DNA of 64,000 nt from Acanthaster planci (taxonomy: Eukaryota > Echinodermata > Asteroidea > Valvatida > Acanthasteridae). The translations under genes were made by a program, and so were the position numbers. This document shows, in pieces, positions 1 through 13,100 of this stretch (its first letter is position 1; every line of letters begins with the position of its first letter). Below the pieces are notes generated by a model. It was not told the DNA's origin. It made no database searches and saw only the letters and a program-made list of their open reading frames with translations. The DNA is taken from NCBI RefSeq assembly GCF_001949145.1, contig NW_019091518.1:434318-498317 (forward strand), in the 5' to 3' direction.

Positions 1-3000
1 CACAGTATGGGAGTAACTGCTTGAGTATGGAGATATCCCCTCAGGGGATGGGCTATTGAATCACCGCACCACTTTTTCGCGGTGAGAAAAATTCAGGTGG
101 ATTGTTAAAAATTGTTTGGACTTCCTAACGCCCGAAATCATGTCTTCATTAGCACTCGAAAAGGGAGAAAAATTAAAGGGCAAAACGTAAATACGCCATT
201 TCGATTTCAGGTTGTGCAGGAGTTTATACAGATGAACATCTCTATCGCTAGAGTCATATTGTGTCAGCACCCCTCCCTTCACATTTTTTATGGCTTGGGT
301 GCTAGTCACCCCCACAAATCCATCCCCAATCCCCACTAGTCCCGGCACAAATTTACTTCAGTGAAACATCATTTTCTCACACGGATGTTAACAATGAATC
401 AACTTTCGCAAGACCGAAAACGCAGTCACGTTTCACAGGCTTTTTTTCAGTGAGTTCATTCATTCCAAGGATGCGAACATTACAAAGTCCTTGACTTTCA
501 ATAATGGAATGGTAAACATGCCATTGCTTTTTATAGTTCGTGCATCCGTGCAATCCAATACGCCAATTCTAGGTTTTAAGTGTTCCCGGCACTGCACTTT
601 AAATCGTCTCTTTACTTCAAAACTTCCTTTTTACCTCGGTATGCCATTCGTCTTTCTAGCCTCCATTTGATCCATTTGTTTCCACAGTTATCGAAAGTTG
701 AGTCGTTTTGGAAGACTTATACAATTACCTATCCTATTGTGTATGCTTTATTTTTATATTTCGCGTTAACGCTGAAGGAAGGATTTACATTTATTGATTT
801 TCTTACTCGAATGAGAACCTCTCGTTACATGGTTAATTGAATTTGGTTACTTGTGACATGTATGTATAAATATAACGGGGGGTCTTTACTCGACAAGCTA
901 TGGCTTTTCGAGGCCTCCATACACTATGACACTGTATTGTTACTATGAAATGTTACGTATGGAAAATAAAGAGAAAGTGAAGTGAAGTTGAGCTCAAACT
1001 GGGAGCACACATTCACTCTTTGTTCCAATAATAAAACACACTTTAAAAATTTGCATGAACAGTCGCATTTTGTTTCATTCCATCAGTTCCTGATATATTT
1101 GCGACAGAAAAATCCTACCATGCGGATCTTTTCGATGGCATAAACTAATAGCCTACATGTCACCTAACATTGACCGAAGTTGAATCAGTCACTGTGGTGA
1201 AATTATAATGGTTTTATTTAGGTTTCCGGAAAACAGGCCTACGTTGCGTGCTGCGTAATTTATTGCCCGCGGCATGATGACATGATGTCATCGACTACTC
1301 AGTAATCCATGTTATATTTGTTTTGCTTTTCATTATTCACATAGTTATCTTCGGTGAAATAAAGCTTATTTTGGCATGTGTGCTAACTGCCATCTTTCCG
1401 TGTGTATGTAGTATCATGCAAACGCGTGTACACGTGCGGGGGGGTGTATAGGTCTTCACTGGATTTCAAGGGACGATTTCATTTTGTCAGGCAAATTAGG
1501 ACTGAGTTTGTGGGGACGTTTCTCTATCCTCATGACTTTTTGGTCTCCACAAATAGGTGAAATATAGTGTGTATGTCATCACAACTACGGAACAAAAAGC
1601 CGTGTGCCACAGTCATTTGACAGTTCCTGATCGCTTTGTATCAGCTCATGCCAAGATGAACTAGCACGCAGGTACCCGTGGCTTTTGGGGGGCGGGGAGC
1701 AAAAAATCGAATATTTTTCATGTAAAAATTTAGGCCTTTCCGAGGGGCGGGGAGTTTTGGGGGGAGTTTTTACACACTTTTTTGAAGGGAGGGAATTGAA
1801 ATAGACCAAATGATTCACCTTTTCTTATTATTTTCCCCTAACATATATGGGCTTTTTGGAGAGGGGATGGCCCCTGTTGACCTCCCCCGGGATCCGCCTT
1901 TGTACAAAAGGAAGAACCAATTTCGTCTTGTAATTCGTCTTCGTGGCATTTTCAGACATTTTGGACAGCGAATAAATTTTCGTCAGGCCAGAAAATGGCC
2001 AAATTAACTAGTGGTTGAGAAAATGTAGGCCGAAACGTTCCCCGCAGGCGGATGACGCTATTTCCGTGAGTTAAATCAGTAGTTTGGAGAGAAAATCGAC
2101 CTCGTGTTCCTGCGACAATCAGGAAGAAGATTGCTATAGTTGAATAACAATCCGTTACCAAGCGCTACAGTAAATGGCCTCCGTCGCGCGGGCGAGGCCA
2201 CATAATTATGGCAGGATGACACATTTTGGCCTGTTAAAGGCCTACTATACCCCAGGCTATTTGTGTTTTGTTTTTTGCATTTGCTCAGACATGGGCCCTA
2301 TTCAAAAACGAAATCGCGGGAATGCACATCGATCATTAAAACGAACACCGGTTGTCTTCAAAAGAACCGTCTTCTTGTCAGATAAATCAGCACAACTTAG
2401 AAAATAGGTCTGCGTGCGAACTGAAAACTACATTCCCCCAAACATACTGTGTAAATTGTAGGATCACAGGTAGGAAAATAATTAAAGGCTTGCCTGTAGG
2501 CCTATAAGAATGGCCACTGGACACATCTGCACAGTAAGTTAAAACAATTGGCCTGTAAGTTCTACTGGTATATTTCATTAAGTGATGCTGGAATTTAATT
2601 ATTTTTTCAGCTGAAGTACATGTTCGTAGGTACAGAACGATACGAATCTGTTTTTCCTGCTTCATGATGATTAAGTTTTTCCTTAAATTTTGTAACGACA
2701 TCCAAAGCTGCAGGAAAGATCGAGTTATTTTGCATGATGTTTGAATTTGATTTAATGTCTATGCGCCTTTCAAGATTCGAATTTTGAGAAAATTACGGAA
2801 ATTCATTTTTTCCTACTAGTAAAATGAAGAAGTGGAATGATAAACGATGCCAGCTCGTTATCCCGTATCCAAAGTACTTAATTAAATATAATAAAATATC
2901 TCCGTTATACATTGCACTAAATGTACCTCGTTTCAAGGGCATCACATGTAAAGGTGAGGACTTTTATTCAAGAGCGTTCATCAGGACTGTTTTCAATACC

Positions 3001-3232
3001 AATCACATTTACAATCTCCCCAACAGGTACTCTGATTGCTACCAGCGTTTTTTTTTACCTAATCCTACCTTGACTTCAGTCACTAACTGCAAAGTATAAT
3101 AGTATACAAGGGCCTAATTGACTCACATCGCGGGTTGAATGAACAAAGTCTGAAAACAAAATGGTGCATGTCTATTTTGGATTTCGATTTGTATTTGTAG
3201 TTTGAAAATATGAAATCATTCATTAACGCATG
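1..3232. other. Intergenic stretch without a recognisable gene
   Basis: I find no exon series with consistent splice sites and no protein family in either strand. Open frames here are short and not recognisable. An AATAAA on the plus strand near 964-969, following a short open frame that ends at 840, resembles the 3' tail of a retroelement, but I cannot name one. G/C-rich runs near 1680-1900, with a gggatccgcc motif near 1886, look like a decayed hAT-type element, but I could not find both ends. Confidence 0.4.
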
Positions 3233-3240
3233 TTTGTATA

Positions 3241-3454
3241 CAGGGGCGGAGCCACAGGGGGCCTGGGGGAACATCCCCCCATTCCCGGTGCCCCTCCAGG
3301 TGTCCCCCACTAAAAAAAAAAAAAGATAAATTGATGAACGGATATTGAACAAGCTAACAAAAGTTCGCCCCCATGAAAACGCAGAAAGCTGATGCTCCAC
3401 TGTAAGATGATATAGTTCCCCTTTGCGCCCTAAAATGCTATAGCTACGCCACTG
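3241..3454. mobile_element. hAT-type MITE with perfect 8-bp target duplication
   Basis: The element opens with caggggcggagcca and closes with tagctacgccactg, whose reverse complement cagtggcgtagcta is an imperfect match, giving terminal inverted repeats of about 14 bp. It is flanked on both sides by the identical 8-mer tttgtata (3233-3240 and 3455-3462). Eight-bp target duplications and CAG-GGCGGA-type ends are characteristic of hAT transposons. At 214 bp with no coding capacity it is a non-autonomous copy. The perfect target duplication suggests a fairly recent insertion. Confidence 0.85.
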
Positions 3455-4130
3455 TTTGTATATTAATCCCCGTCGCCAGCTTCAGGCATTAAGGGGGCCC
3501 ACAGTATCAGCTGGGGGGGGGCATATCACAAGAACACAATATGTTTATTAAGCTTATGCTTTTTACTGATTGGGGCAGCTTCCCGGGGGGGTTGCTGCCC
3601 CCTCGGGCCCCCCGAGCAACGGGCTTAAACTTCCATATTTATAAATCAAGCATTCGTTAATCTTATATACGTAACACTGAGTTATCTTATTAGTCTTAAG
3701 TTTGTATAGGCCTACACACGCTGTTGTGGCAATTTGTATTTGTCTAGGGCACCATAGTAGTGTGCACAAAACACTCTTAAAAATGCGTTCGTTTGTTGAA
3801 ATGGTAAAATATGCGAAGTTGGTATTACACATGAGTAGCAATAGCTTCTTACTAATAGCTTCAATTACTAAGAAGACACTAAGTTTTGAAAAGCAACAAT
3901 GTAAAATTAAATTTGACTTTGTCTCTATAGCGATTCAGAGGTACTATGTAAAGCGAACAACAAAAGAATACTAAAAAAAGCAAAAGGTCACGTTAAGTTG
4001 ATGGAATGGTGCGAAGTTTGTGACTTGGTCAAAATGAAAGAACCACTACACAAAGTTTTATACCGTTGAAAACAGAAATGTTCAGTAGTAAAGTCTTATA
4101 AGCTGGCCCAAACATCTTGGTTTCATGTCA

Positions 4131-4141
4131 TTTATTTTATT
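4131..4141 (-). promoter_or_regulatory. Overlapping polyadenylation signals of adhesion GPCR A
   Basis: On the minus strand this stretch reads as two overlapping AATAAA hexamers, beginning about 25 bases downstream of the stop codon at 4167-4169. It is the nearest candidate poly(A) signal and would imply a very short 3' UTR. No transcript evidence is available. Confidence 0.45.
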
Positions 4142-4166
4142 TACAGTTGGTTGGGAAGAGGACTCT

Positions 4167-7165
4167 TTAATCTTGTTTGACGGCAAAGGGATGTTCCTGG
4201 TTATCAACGTATTCTGGTTGTCTCGTAAATTGTGAAGGCCACTTGTACAAAGACGCACTGGTACGAGAGAGTATCAGCAGCTCAATACCGGACGGAGAGT
4301 TCGTGCTTCCGTGGGTCGTCTCGGTGCCTTTTCCTGCCAGTGGAGTCTTCCCCCCTCCGCTCATCAGACAGAACACGTGCTTGCTTCTGTCGACGGACTT
4401 CAGTTTCCCGAGGAGGATCGCGCGGATGTTGTCCTGACGCAAGCAGAACAACAGGAAGATGAAGAGCCCCTGCAGGGAGTTGAAGACGGAGAACAGGACC
4501 TGGAAGGCAAAGTTGGAAGCCTCGAGCACCGACAGCAGACCGAACGACCAGGTCAGGCCCAGCAGGACGGAGATGGCCAGGGCGTTCTGCACCCGGCGGG
4601 AAGCCTTCCGCCGCCGGTGCTGATCTGCCGTGCTTCGGACCTGATTTCGACCGTAGATGCTCACCAGCACCATGATGAAGATGATTGTGTTGTATAAGAG
4701 GACCACACCAATTATGGCCATCTCACCATATAGGAATGCTGGACCAGACTTCAAGAAACAGCTATGATAGAAATAAGACAGAAATGCTCAGAGAAAACCT
4801 CTGTCTTGCTCTCTTTCTCTCTCTTTTTTTCTGCGATTAACTCCTATAAGTATTCTCAATCCACTGCTGCCATAAATTTGTGGCAATTTTTTTGCGAAGA
4901 GCTGCTCGTTTCATGGATTACTGGTGCAAAATCGTCGGAAACTTTTATGAAGTATTTCCATTGTTGCAGATTGTCTTTTTGGAATAGCGTAAGGATAATC
5001 TTGAGTGGCTGATGGTGGGGTGGGTGAGGCTAGCAATGGGTAAGGTGTAGGGCGTAGGGTCGGTGATTGAGCTTAGCTCCTTGAACCCCTCAATATTCCA
5101 AAAGAGAAAGCTATAAACTCACACAATTTGATGGTAATACCCCGTTTCAATCCAGCTAGGCCTAGTTGTACCCCCACATTGTTTTGGAGTTGGGTATTTT
5201 ACTTCATCACAGGCTAAGTAAAGCAGGGCCTTGAGAATTTAAGTGAGGGACGTTAGTGCGAACACCCTCCTGATTCGATTTTTCTTTAATACGGGCGATT
5301 CACAAGAGTGCGCCTCCAAGAGATTTCGCACGTTGTGATTGGCCAACGCGTTGCAAACTCTTGGAGGCCCACTGTTATGAAACACCCGTATTGCTATTTA
5401 TCACTCAGTTTGTTTTCTTTTGCTGCTACTGCGCTTTCATTACCCTCTTCACAAGAGCTAGGATTCATGAGATGGATATACAATACGCCAGGTTTACAAC
5501 TTACTATGTCTTGCTCTGATACTGTGTATAATCAACCGCTAGGATGGTGACCACAATTATTAGCGGAGCACCTGTTAACAGGGAACATATATAAAGTATC
5601 AGATAACAATTATATCTATAGGAAAATTATTTCTGAGACTTGACTCAAGAATCGATCAATTAAGCGGAGTTCGTTCGGGGTAGCATCCTTCTGACATGCA
5701 CGTAGTAGGGACCCCACGCCTGTGATTCTGGGACGGGGATGCATGACGAATTTTCTTTAAGTCCTCACCGCAGTTTTGTTTAAGGAGCAACACAGATCAG
5801 TACATTGTGTGTACATCATACGTGCGCGCATAATGTAGGTGCATAGGAGAATAGGAAAAAAATGTCTAATATTTTTGGGGAATATTCTCTCAGTCAAAGT
5901 ACATTATTTTAGAACATTCAAAATTTCTATGATTTTTCTGACAAATGAGGGCGCTGTTGTTGTAGTCATCAAAAGATGGCACGGTCACATGGGGTGGCAA
6001 GTGTACCTTTGCTCCCCACCCCTATTCATGCTTGCGATGTTATGACCCTATTGACTCACCCCACGCAGCCAGGGATGCGTGCAGCATAAAACGCCGCATA
6101 GAAATCGTGTTGATGACCTTGACCAGGAGCAAGTACATGTTTGTGGCCTCCACCGCCATCCAGGCCATTGAGGCCAAGGTGAAGTAATGGAGTAAGACTG
6201 CCACAACCAGGCAGCCGTTACCGGAGGAGGTCTGCTCAATGCCGACCAAGAAGATCAGGTAGAGACACAGGAGGGAGAAACAGAGACAGATCAGGATGCG
6301 GCTGGGGATCTTGACTCGCAGCGATCTCGGGTAGAGGAGAGAGGAAGACACCAAAGATGAGAAATTACTTCAGCAGTTCACTTCAATATGCAACACCTGG
6401 ATGCGGCTGGGGATCTTGACTCGCAAAGAGCTTGGAAATAAAAGTGGACACCATAATGACGGCTTTAATTAGTGCGATTAACCTATGGAGTCTGGATGAA
6501 AATAAACAATCTCAATGTGGCTCATGAAAGGGACAGTTATCGACAGCCTCAGCCAAACTGGACTTTCCAGTATGATTCAAGCTCAACCTATCAAGTACAT
6601 TCAGACGAGCGCCAGATTGCCGATCGACTTTTCTTTAAATGGTCAGTTTTATATTAGAGGTTCCAGCTCAGCCTAGTAACTCCATTAGAGTTACCAGCTC
6701 AGGACCATTCAGCCTACAGACCGAGACAAACCGGAAGGTAAAGACAGACATTTTAGCGTCTTATTCAGCTGTTCTCACTTTTGCAATGGGGGTAAGGTAG
6801 ACCAGTCAAGATCCCTGGCAGATGTTTCAGGAGGAAACTAACCAATTGACTAGTAAGGGTGGGGGCTACATATTACAGCGAAGGGGTGCAAGAAAACCCT
6901 CACCCTTCGGGTGTATGCAAAATAAATAAGTGGATTTGGAAATGTCAGGGTTAATAAAGCAACCATTTATAAGGAGGATGCGCCCCCTCTGGCTACGCCC
7001 CTGTGGCCCTTCAGGAATTATAAGACGCACTGAAGTAAGGCAAAATCCTTACCGTATACCGATGTAAACGGCAATGGTGATGATGAGAGATATCACTGAT
7101 ACTCCGCAACCAATCTTGCTGATAATATCCAAAGCTGGGCTGGTCCTCGTCTGGCCGAAAACGTC
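4167..7165 (-). CDS. Adhesion GPCR A: 7TM and cytoplasmic tail (four exons)
   Basis: Exon 7053-7165 encodes the post-GPS linker and TM1 (SKIGCGVSVISLI). Exon 6060-6325 encodes TM2 and TM3, including LCFSLLCLYLIFLVGI and WMAVEATNMYLLLV. The 67-nt exon 5505-5571 encodes TM4 and loop 2 (APLIIVVTILAVDYTQYQ). Exon 4167-4761 starts with the loop-2 cysteine (CFLKSG) and encodes TM5-TM7, with the adhesion-family hallmarks LLGLTWSFG in TM6 and FSVFNSLQGLFIFLLFC in TM7. The tail of about 75 residues ends NQEHPFAVKQD; the QEHPF motif recurs in the paralogue. All four exons have the same phases as in the paralogue, and the 67-nt exon is identical in length there. Confidence 0.9.
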
Positions 7166-10100
7166 CTGCCAAAGTCAATCGTGCATTAACTTAAAGAAAA
7201 ATCCGCAATGTTTTTTTGTCTGCGTGAAGAAAAATTCAAACATTTGAATAACCCTGGACATTACTTGTTTTGATTTTTTTTTCCGTTTTGGACAAATACT
7301 GCTCGGCTATTGAATATCCTCTTGAACGTGAGCTCAGTCCGAACTTTGAAAGAATAAAGATGTCTTTCGAAGTTCATAATTTTGTCCTTTTGCGGAGAAG
7401 GTAAAGAAGACGACGAGACAAAAAGTATAAGGAGAGCGTCTTAGATTTAGCTGATGCTGCCATACCATGACAAATGGTTACACACCACTGCTCCAAGATG
7501 CATGGCCTTAAAACAGACACATGGAATCGGTGTTTGCTTTCGATTCGGGGACGGGGGGTACTCACCACCAGCACGGCGAAGCTTGTCAAGTGGTTGCAGC
7601 TACACACCGCCCTCTTTTGGCTAGATGACACCAGATGACAACCTTTGTTGGACCAATCCCCGATTCCGCCGTGCATTTTGAAGTCCCAGAAGACGCACTC
7701 GGCATTCATTGGTGTGTCGGTCTTTTCTTCATGTACCTATTTAAAGGACAAGTTAATAAAACCCGAAAATGGTTTCGACAACAAATGTAAATTATTCTGT
7801 GGGGAACGGCATCACTCGTATCATGCAAATTAAGCAAATTGGTACAAACTTTTACTGCGCTCCTATTGGCGTTTTTGTTGGGCATGAATCAGGCCATAAC
7901 ACGTAGGCCTAATTTGCGTCAATATCTGTGGAAACGCCACGAATGCGTGAAGCTTGTATGCACGCGGATATTTCAATATTTGTCTAATCGATCCGATTTA
8001 GTTTAGTATAGGGTTATCCACAATTTGTCACGTTTTTGCTACTATTTACTTTCTTGGCTCAGATTGTTTGGGGAAAAGATCAGAATTTGGATTATACATT
8101 AATGTTTCAATGTCTTCAGAATCTCCTTATTTATTTATTTATTTATTTTGATTGAAAATGATTTTTTAGGAAGACAGAAATCCAAGAGAAAGAGAAAACC
8201 AATGTACATCGGTGGACAACACCTTTGTACCTCTCGAGAGCCGACTATTACCTTCAATAAACTGAATGTTGAAAGAACCGACGAATTGCTCGGAAGGTTG
8301 TCGATTTCGACGCCGTCCACGGCGGCGACCACGATGCTACTACCGACAGTTCGAAAATAGGACGTTGCATATTGATCCAACAAGTTCCGGGACCGAAACA
8401 ACTTGTCGTTCTGATACATCATGAAACTCAGCGGTACCTGGCCCACATTGATTGCTGAGATTTTAGGGGAAAGAGGCAAACTTTAAGGATGAGCACATGT
8501 TATGTCATTTTCACCTACTTTGCTTGTCAACTTATTTTAGAGAAGCTCGCAAAACAATCTTGGAAACGACATGCAATAGAACAGACAGAGCTAGAAGAAC
8601 TTCGCAGTGGCAGTTGGGAACACCACCAGCATGCATAGCGGGCCCATTTCCAAAATACACTGCATCGGCGAGATCATTTTTAATAGAACAACAGGCACAT
8701 ACAAGCCAAATAGGTGCAAAACGCCTGTTAAAGACTATGGGGAGATTGGAGAAAAAGAAATGGCTTTTGGAACAACTGAAGGCGAAAACTAATAATTATC
8801 CCGTTGTTTCTGAGAGACCGTCGTGCCCTGATAATGCCCCAGTAGGTCATTTCACTTGAGAGCACCAAGTCCTCACTGTCACCAGGTTCTATGTTAATTT
8901 CTGCATTGTAAAGGTGACATAAACATTCCCGACAACAGAACTCTAGTGAAGTGTCAAAATTTCCAATCGACTCACGCTCTGAAGGAAGCCGGTCCACAAT
9001 TTCTTTAGGTAGCATGATGGATGCGATCATGCTCTGAGGGTTGTCACCATCGCATTGGCTGGGGCAGATGTTGATATTCTCCTCCTTCAGCCATTCTCCG
9101 TCTCGGCCTGCTCTGGCCACCATTCCTACTCCGTGCGCGCCGACAGAGTCAGAGGAAACGTGGAGCGCTTTGACGGCGAGGCTATGGGTCACGGAGCTGA
9201 AGTTCCCCCCTCCCGACAGGACGAGAGAGACCTGGGCCTCCAGGGACTTGACTATCCGAGACGACGCGTTGCCAGTCGATTCAAAGGAATCGTCGTCCAC
9301 CTGTAGCATGTTATCAACAACCTGGACAACATCGGAAGTCACCTGTGAAAAATCAATCATAATTTTTCAATGTTAAACATCCCAAATGTCTTTACTTTTG
9401 TGAAGACAAAAACAAAGCCTGTTTTTTCTTATTATGTCATATATGGAACTTTTTTGCGTCAGATCACTTCATATCATTGGTCTTGAAAAGTGTATACTGT
9501 TAAAGTCTGACTGTAATGCATTGTTAATTATTTCTACGAATTAAATTAATTCTACGAATGCTCAAATGAATGCCAGTTTCAACTTTGAACACTGATAAAT
9601 TGATTGCTGTTCATTTTGTACAAAATAGTACCCAACGGTGTAACTTTGAAAATAATTATTCAAAACAAAACACCTGAACGATCAAGGCCAAGATTCTCGC
9701 GGGTCAAAATTCATGGCAAAGAATTACCTCAGGTGACGGGTTCCCAGTCTTCGTTATACCGTCCAGTATGTCAGCTGCGGAGGCCACACCTTTGTTATCG
9801 ATTCCCGACGTTTGATTAGTCAGAGAAGCAAGTGCGTCCGACACGTCATCCACGTTCTCGTCTGTGATTGGTTTCTGAAAGCAGGTCATTTCATGAGGAA
9901 AACTCATTTTTGTTATTGCAAAAAGGCAGAGAGTGGCGCGGGGGGGGGACTTGGACATGACCTCGTGGTTTCCACAGTTACTCCGCTGAAAATTTTGAAG
10001 CAGATATCTTACCTCAGCCAGTTCATCCAAGCCCTCGTTGACATTTTGCTCTTGCAGGCAGTCGATAAAGACGGGCTGTTGCCAGTGGGCACCCGTTTGG

Positions 10101-13100
10101 ACGCTTCCACCGCACAAACGAGACGCACGAGGATGCATTGTGCCTACAAATTTGTATAAGAAAAATATTTCAAGTCCATGGGAAGGAAGGACATCAGCTC
10201 CTTCCCCAGCCACAAACACAACAATCGAATGACATATCGAAACACTTTGTGGCCGGCCTTGTATTTCGCAATAGACGCCTCACTAGCAACATCGTTCTAA
10301 ATCAACTAATTATTTCTTACCCGTTCCGTCGTTCTTGACGCATTCCTCCAGTGTGTTTCGAGTTTCCGATAGTCTGGTTTCAGGGAAGGTGACAAAACCA
10401 GCAGATATAACATAGATATCATCCGGGCACCAGGCTGTGAGGCAAAAATTAAAAGATGTCAAATCCAAGAAACGAGCGCGAACTCACTTGTTCCTTTCCC
10501 TGTTTTAATCTTGGCACATCCCATGAGCCTTTGCAACAGGTTACGAATTGTCGAAATTTCGGCAAGAGTTCGTGATACAACTTAGTCTTACTAATTACAA
10601 TTACTCTTGGCACCAAGACACTACCAATGAACAAACGAAAATAAACAAACTGGTCAAATGTTTGCAATCAGAATCATTACAGAAGATAATTAAACTTACT
10701 TGCATTCAAACAGCGAATTGAAAGCTTTCAAATAACGACAGAAAAACAAGTTACAACCCTTAAAGCAGCGTTTGCATTATTTTACACTCTCCTGCACGTG
10801 TGCCCTGGCCTGAAACGAGTTACATCTATAAACACAATCTGGTAATCTGTTGTTGGTAGTGTCTTCGCCAAATTGGGTGGAGAAAAATCTGTTTGACAAG
10901 AGGAACACAGAAGTCTTCGCGCTTGCGTTTAAGTGTCATGGGTGAGCAGAAAATTTGGACCAGGCACACGAGGTCCAAAAGGTGCTACAATCAGTCTTAC
11001 AGGAACTGCTAACTAGCCGAGTTGACGGTTCCTTCGTCAAACGGGTACGGTTTACTGCCAGGGATGTCCGTGAAGTCCCGGAGAGCACCCGAGCTGTGTA
11101 CAGGTTTGTGGCACCGGCCGAGTCGGAGGCCAAGGCTCAGGGGCGCGGTCTCATTTTGCGTGCTTGCATGGTGCTTGATACCGCTCTGTGGCGTACCAGC
11201 TGGGGTCATTTTGATTATTCTCTTTTTTTTTGGGGGGGGGGTTAATTTGAAAAGGGTAATCCGCAATCAGTGGATGAAAGGGCTTTTCACCGATCAGCCC
11301 ACCCTTAAAATCGGGAGAGTGGGAATGGCCAATCGTTAAGAGTATCAATACAGTTTTCTTATCTGGAAAAATCTCCCTCGGTTTTTACTTTGCATCATGC
11401 CTACCAGTAACAGCCACTGTGAAGGAGCATCTTGCTTCATTTCCGAAATTATCTCTCACGTCACAAACAACGTCAGTGTTTCCGATGGAGAACTGGCTAC
11501 CAGATGCCGGTTGGCAATTAGCGGCCTCCGTGGAACTACTGACAGTAGGAGGAGGCCAAGTGACAAGAGACGTCGGACTCCCGTCAGTGATGTCCAGATC
11601 CATACTGTCGGGACATTTGATGTCCACTGTTGGAAATGCATTTTAAACAGAGGATAATCTTAATGAATACTACACGTGTCCCAATTTCTGTTGTAAAGTG
11701 TTTAAAGAAATGAACACGAGGTGAAAAGTACCACTGGCAAAGGTTTTTCTAGTTCCGATTGACAAGTGACTTGAAAAAGAATTCTGAAACGAAAACCATC
11801 AATACTCTTGCACCACTTCACAATATCTGGATTTATTGAAATATTTATGGTTTATATAAGGCCATTCGAAAGGACCTCCTAACTTACCACCTGGGCTAGC
11901 TGAGTCAGTCGTGGCTTGCATATTGGTGGTCGCTTCAATGGCCTGGTCTTCTGTGGTTGCATCAGTTGTGGCTACTGTTTCAGTTGTGGCCTTTACAATT
12001 TGTTGTTCGGTGGTGGCTATCGCTGTGGTGGCCTTTTCAGTTGTTCGTTCTATAGGGGTTGCTTCAGTGGCTTGTTCAGTCGCGATTGCATCACTTGTGG
12101 CTACATCTTTCGTTGCGGCCTCTTGGGTGATTACCTGTTCAGTGCTCGCGTAGACAATGGTGGCTGCTTCAGTTGTTTTCTCTGTGGTAGCTACTTGGCT
12201 GGTGGTGTTGTCCGTGGTAGGTATGCCGGTTGTTGCCAGTTCCATGGTGCCATTTATGGCCACTTCTGTGGTGCTTGTTGTGTCGGTTGTGTTGTCCGTG
12301 GTAAGTGTGCCGTTTGTTGCCAGTTCCATGGTGCCGTTTGTAGCCACTTCTGTGGTGTTTGTTGTGTCGGTTGTGTTGTCCGTGGCAAGTGTGCCGGATC
12401 CACTTGTTGCTAGTTCCATGGTACCGCTTGTAGCCGCTTCTATGGTGCTTGCTTCCGTAGTTATCTGGTTTGTGAGGGTTGTATTAGTAGTTTGTTCTGT
12501 TTGGGATTCTAAAGTGATGTTGATATTGACACTAGGTTCTGTAAAAGGTTCGTAAGTACCCCGCGTGGTGCTTGTGCCGGTTGTGTTGTCCGTGGTAGGT
12601 ATGCCGGTTGTTGCCAGTTCCATGGTGCCATTTATGGCCACTTCTGTGGTGCTTGTTGTGTCGGTTGTGTTGTCCGTGGTAAGTGTGCCGTTTGTTGCCA
12701 GTTCCATGGTGTCATTTATGGCCACTTCTGTGGTGCTTGTTGTGTCGGTTGTGTTGTCCGTGGTAAGTGTGCCGGATCCATTTGTTGCCAGTTCCATGGT
12801 ACCGCTTGTAGCCGCTTCTATGGTGCTTGCTTCCGTAGTTATCTGGTTTGTGCGGGTTGTATTGGTAGTTTGTTCTGTTTGGGATTCTAAAGTGATGTTA
12901 ATATTGACACTAGGTTCTGTAAAAGGTTCGTAAGTACCCCGCGTGGTGCTTGTGCCGGTTGTGTTGTCCGTGGTAGGTATGCCAGTTGTTGCCAGTTCCA
13001 TGGTGCCATTTATGTCCACTTCTGTGGTGCTTGTTGTGTCGGTTGTGTTGTCCGTGGCAAGTGTGCCGTTTGTTGCCAGTTCCATGGTACTATTTATGGC

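Noticed and set aside
580-840. Plus-strand open frame of 86 codons followed by an AATAAA
   Set aside because: No recognisable protein family and no splice signals; at most the tail of an old retroelement, which I cannot support.
4762-6059. Idea that receptor A had lost the TM4 exon and was a pseudogene
   Set aside because: A 67-nt exon at 5505-5571 with good borders and the right phase encodes TM4 and loop 2, and matches the paralogue's 67-nt exon.
6326-6354. Longer 5' extension of the TM2 exon in receptor A (open frame to 6354)
   Set aside because: The upstream part is a polypyrimidine tract. The AG at 6326-6327 gives exact phase and the conserved SLRVKIPSRIL start; the same holds in receptor B.
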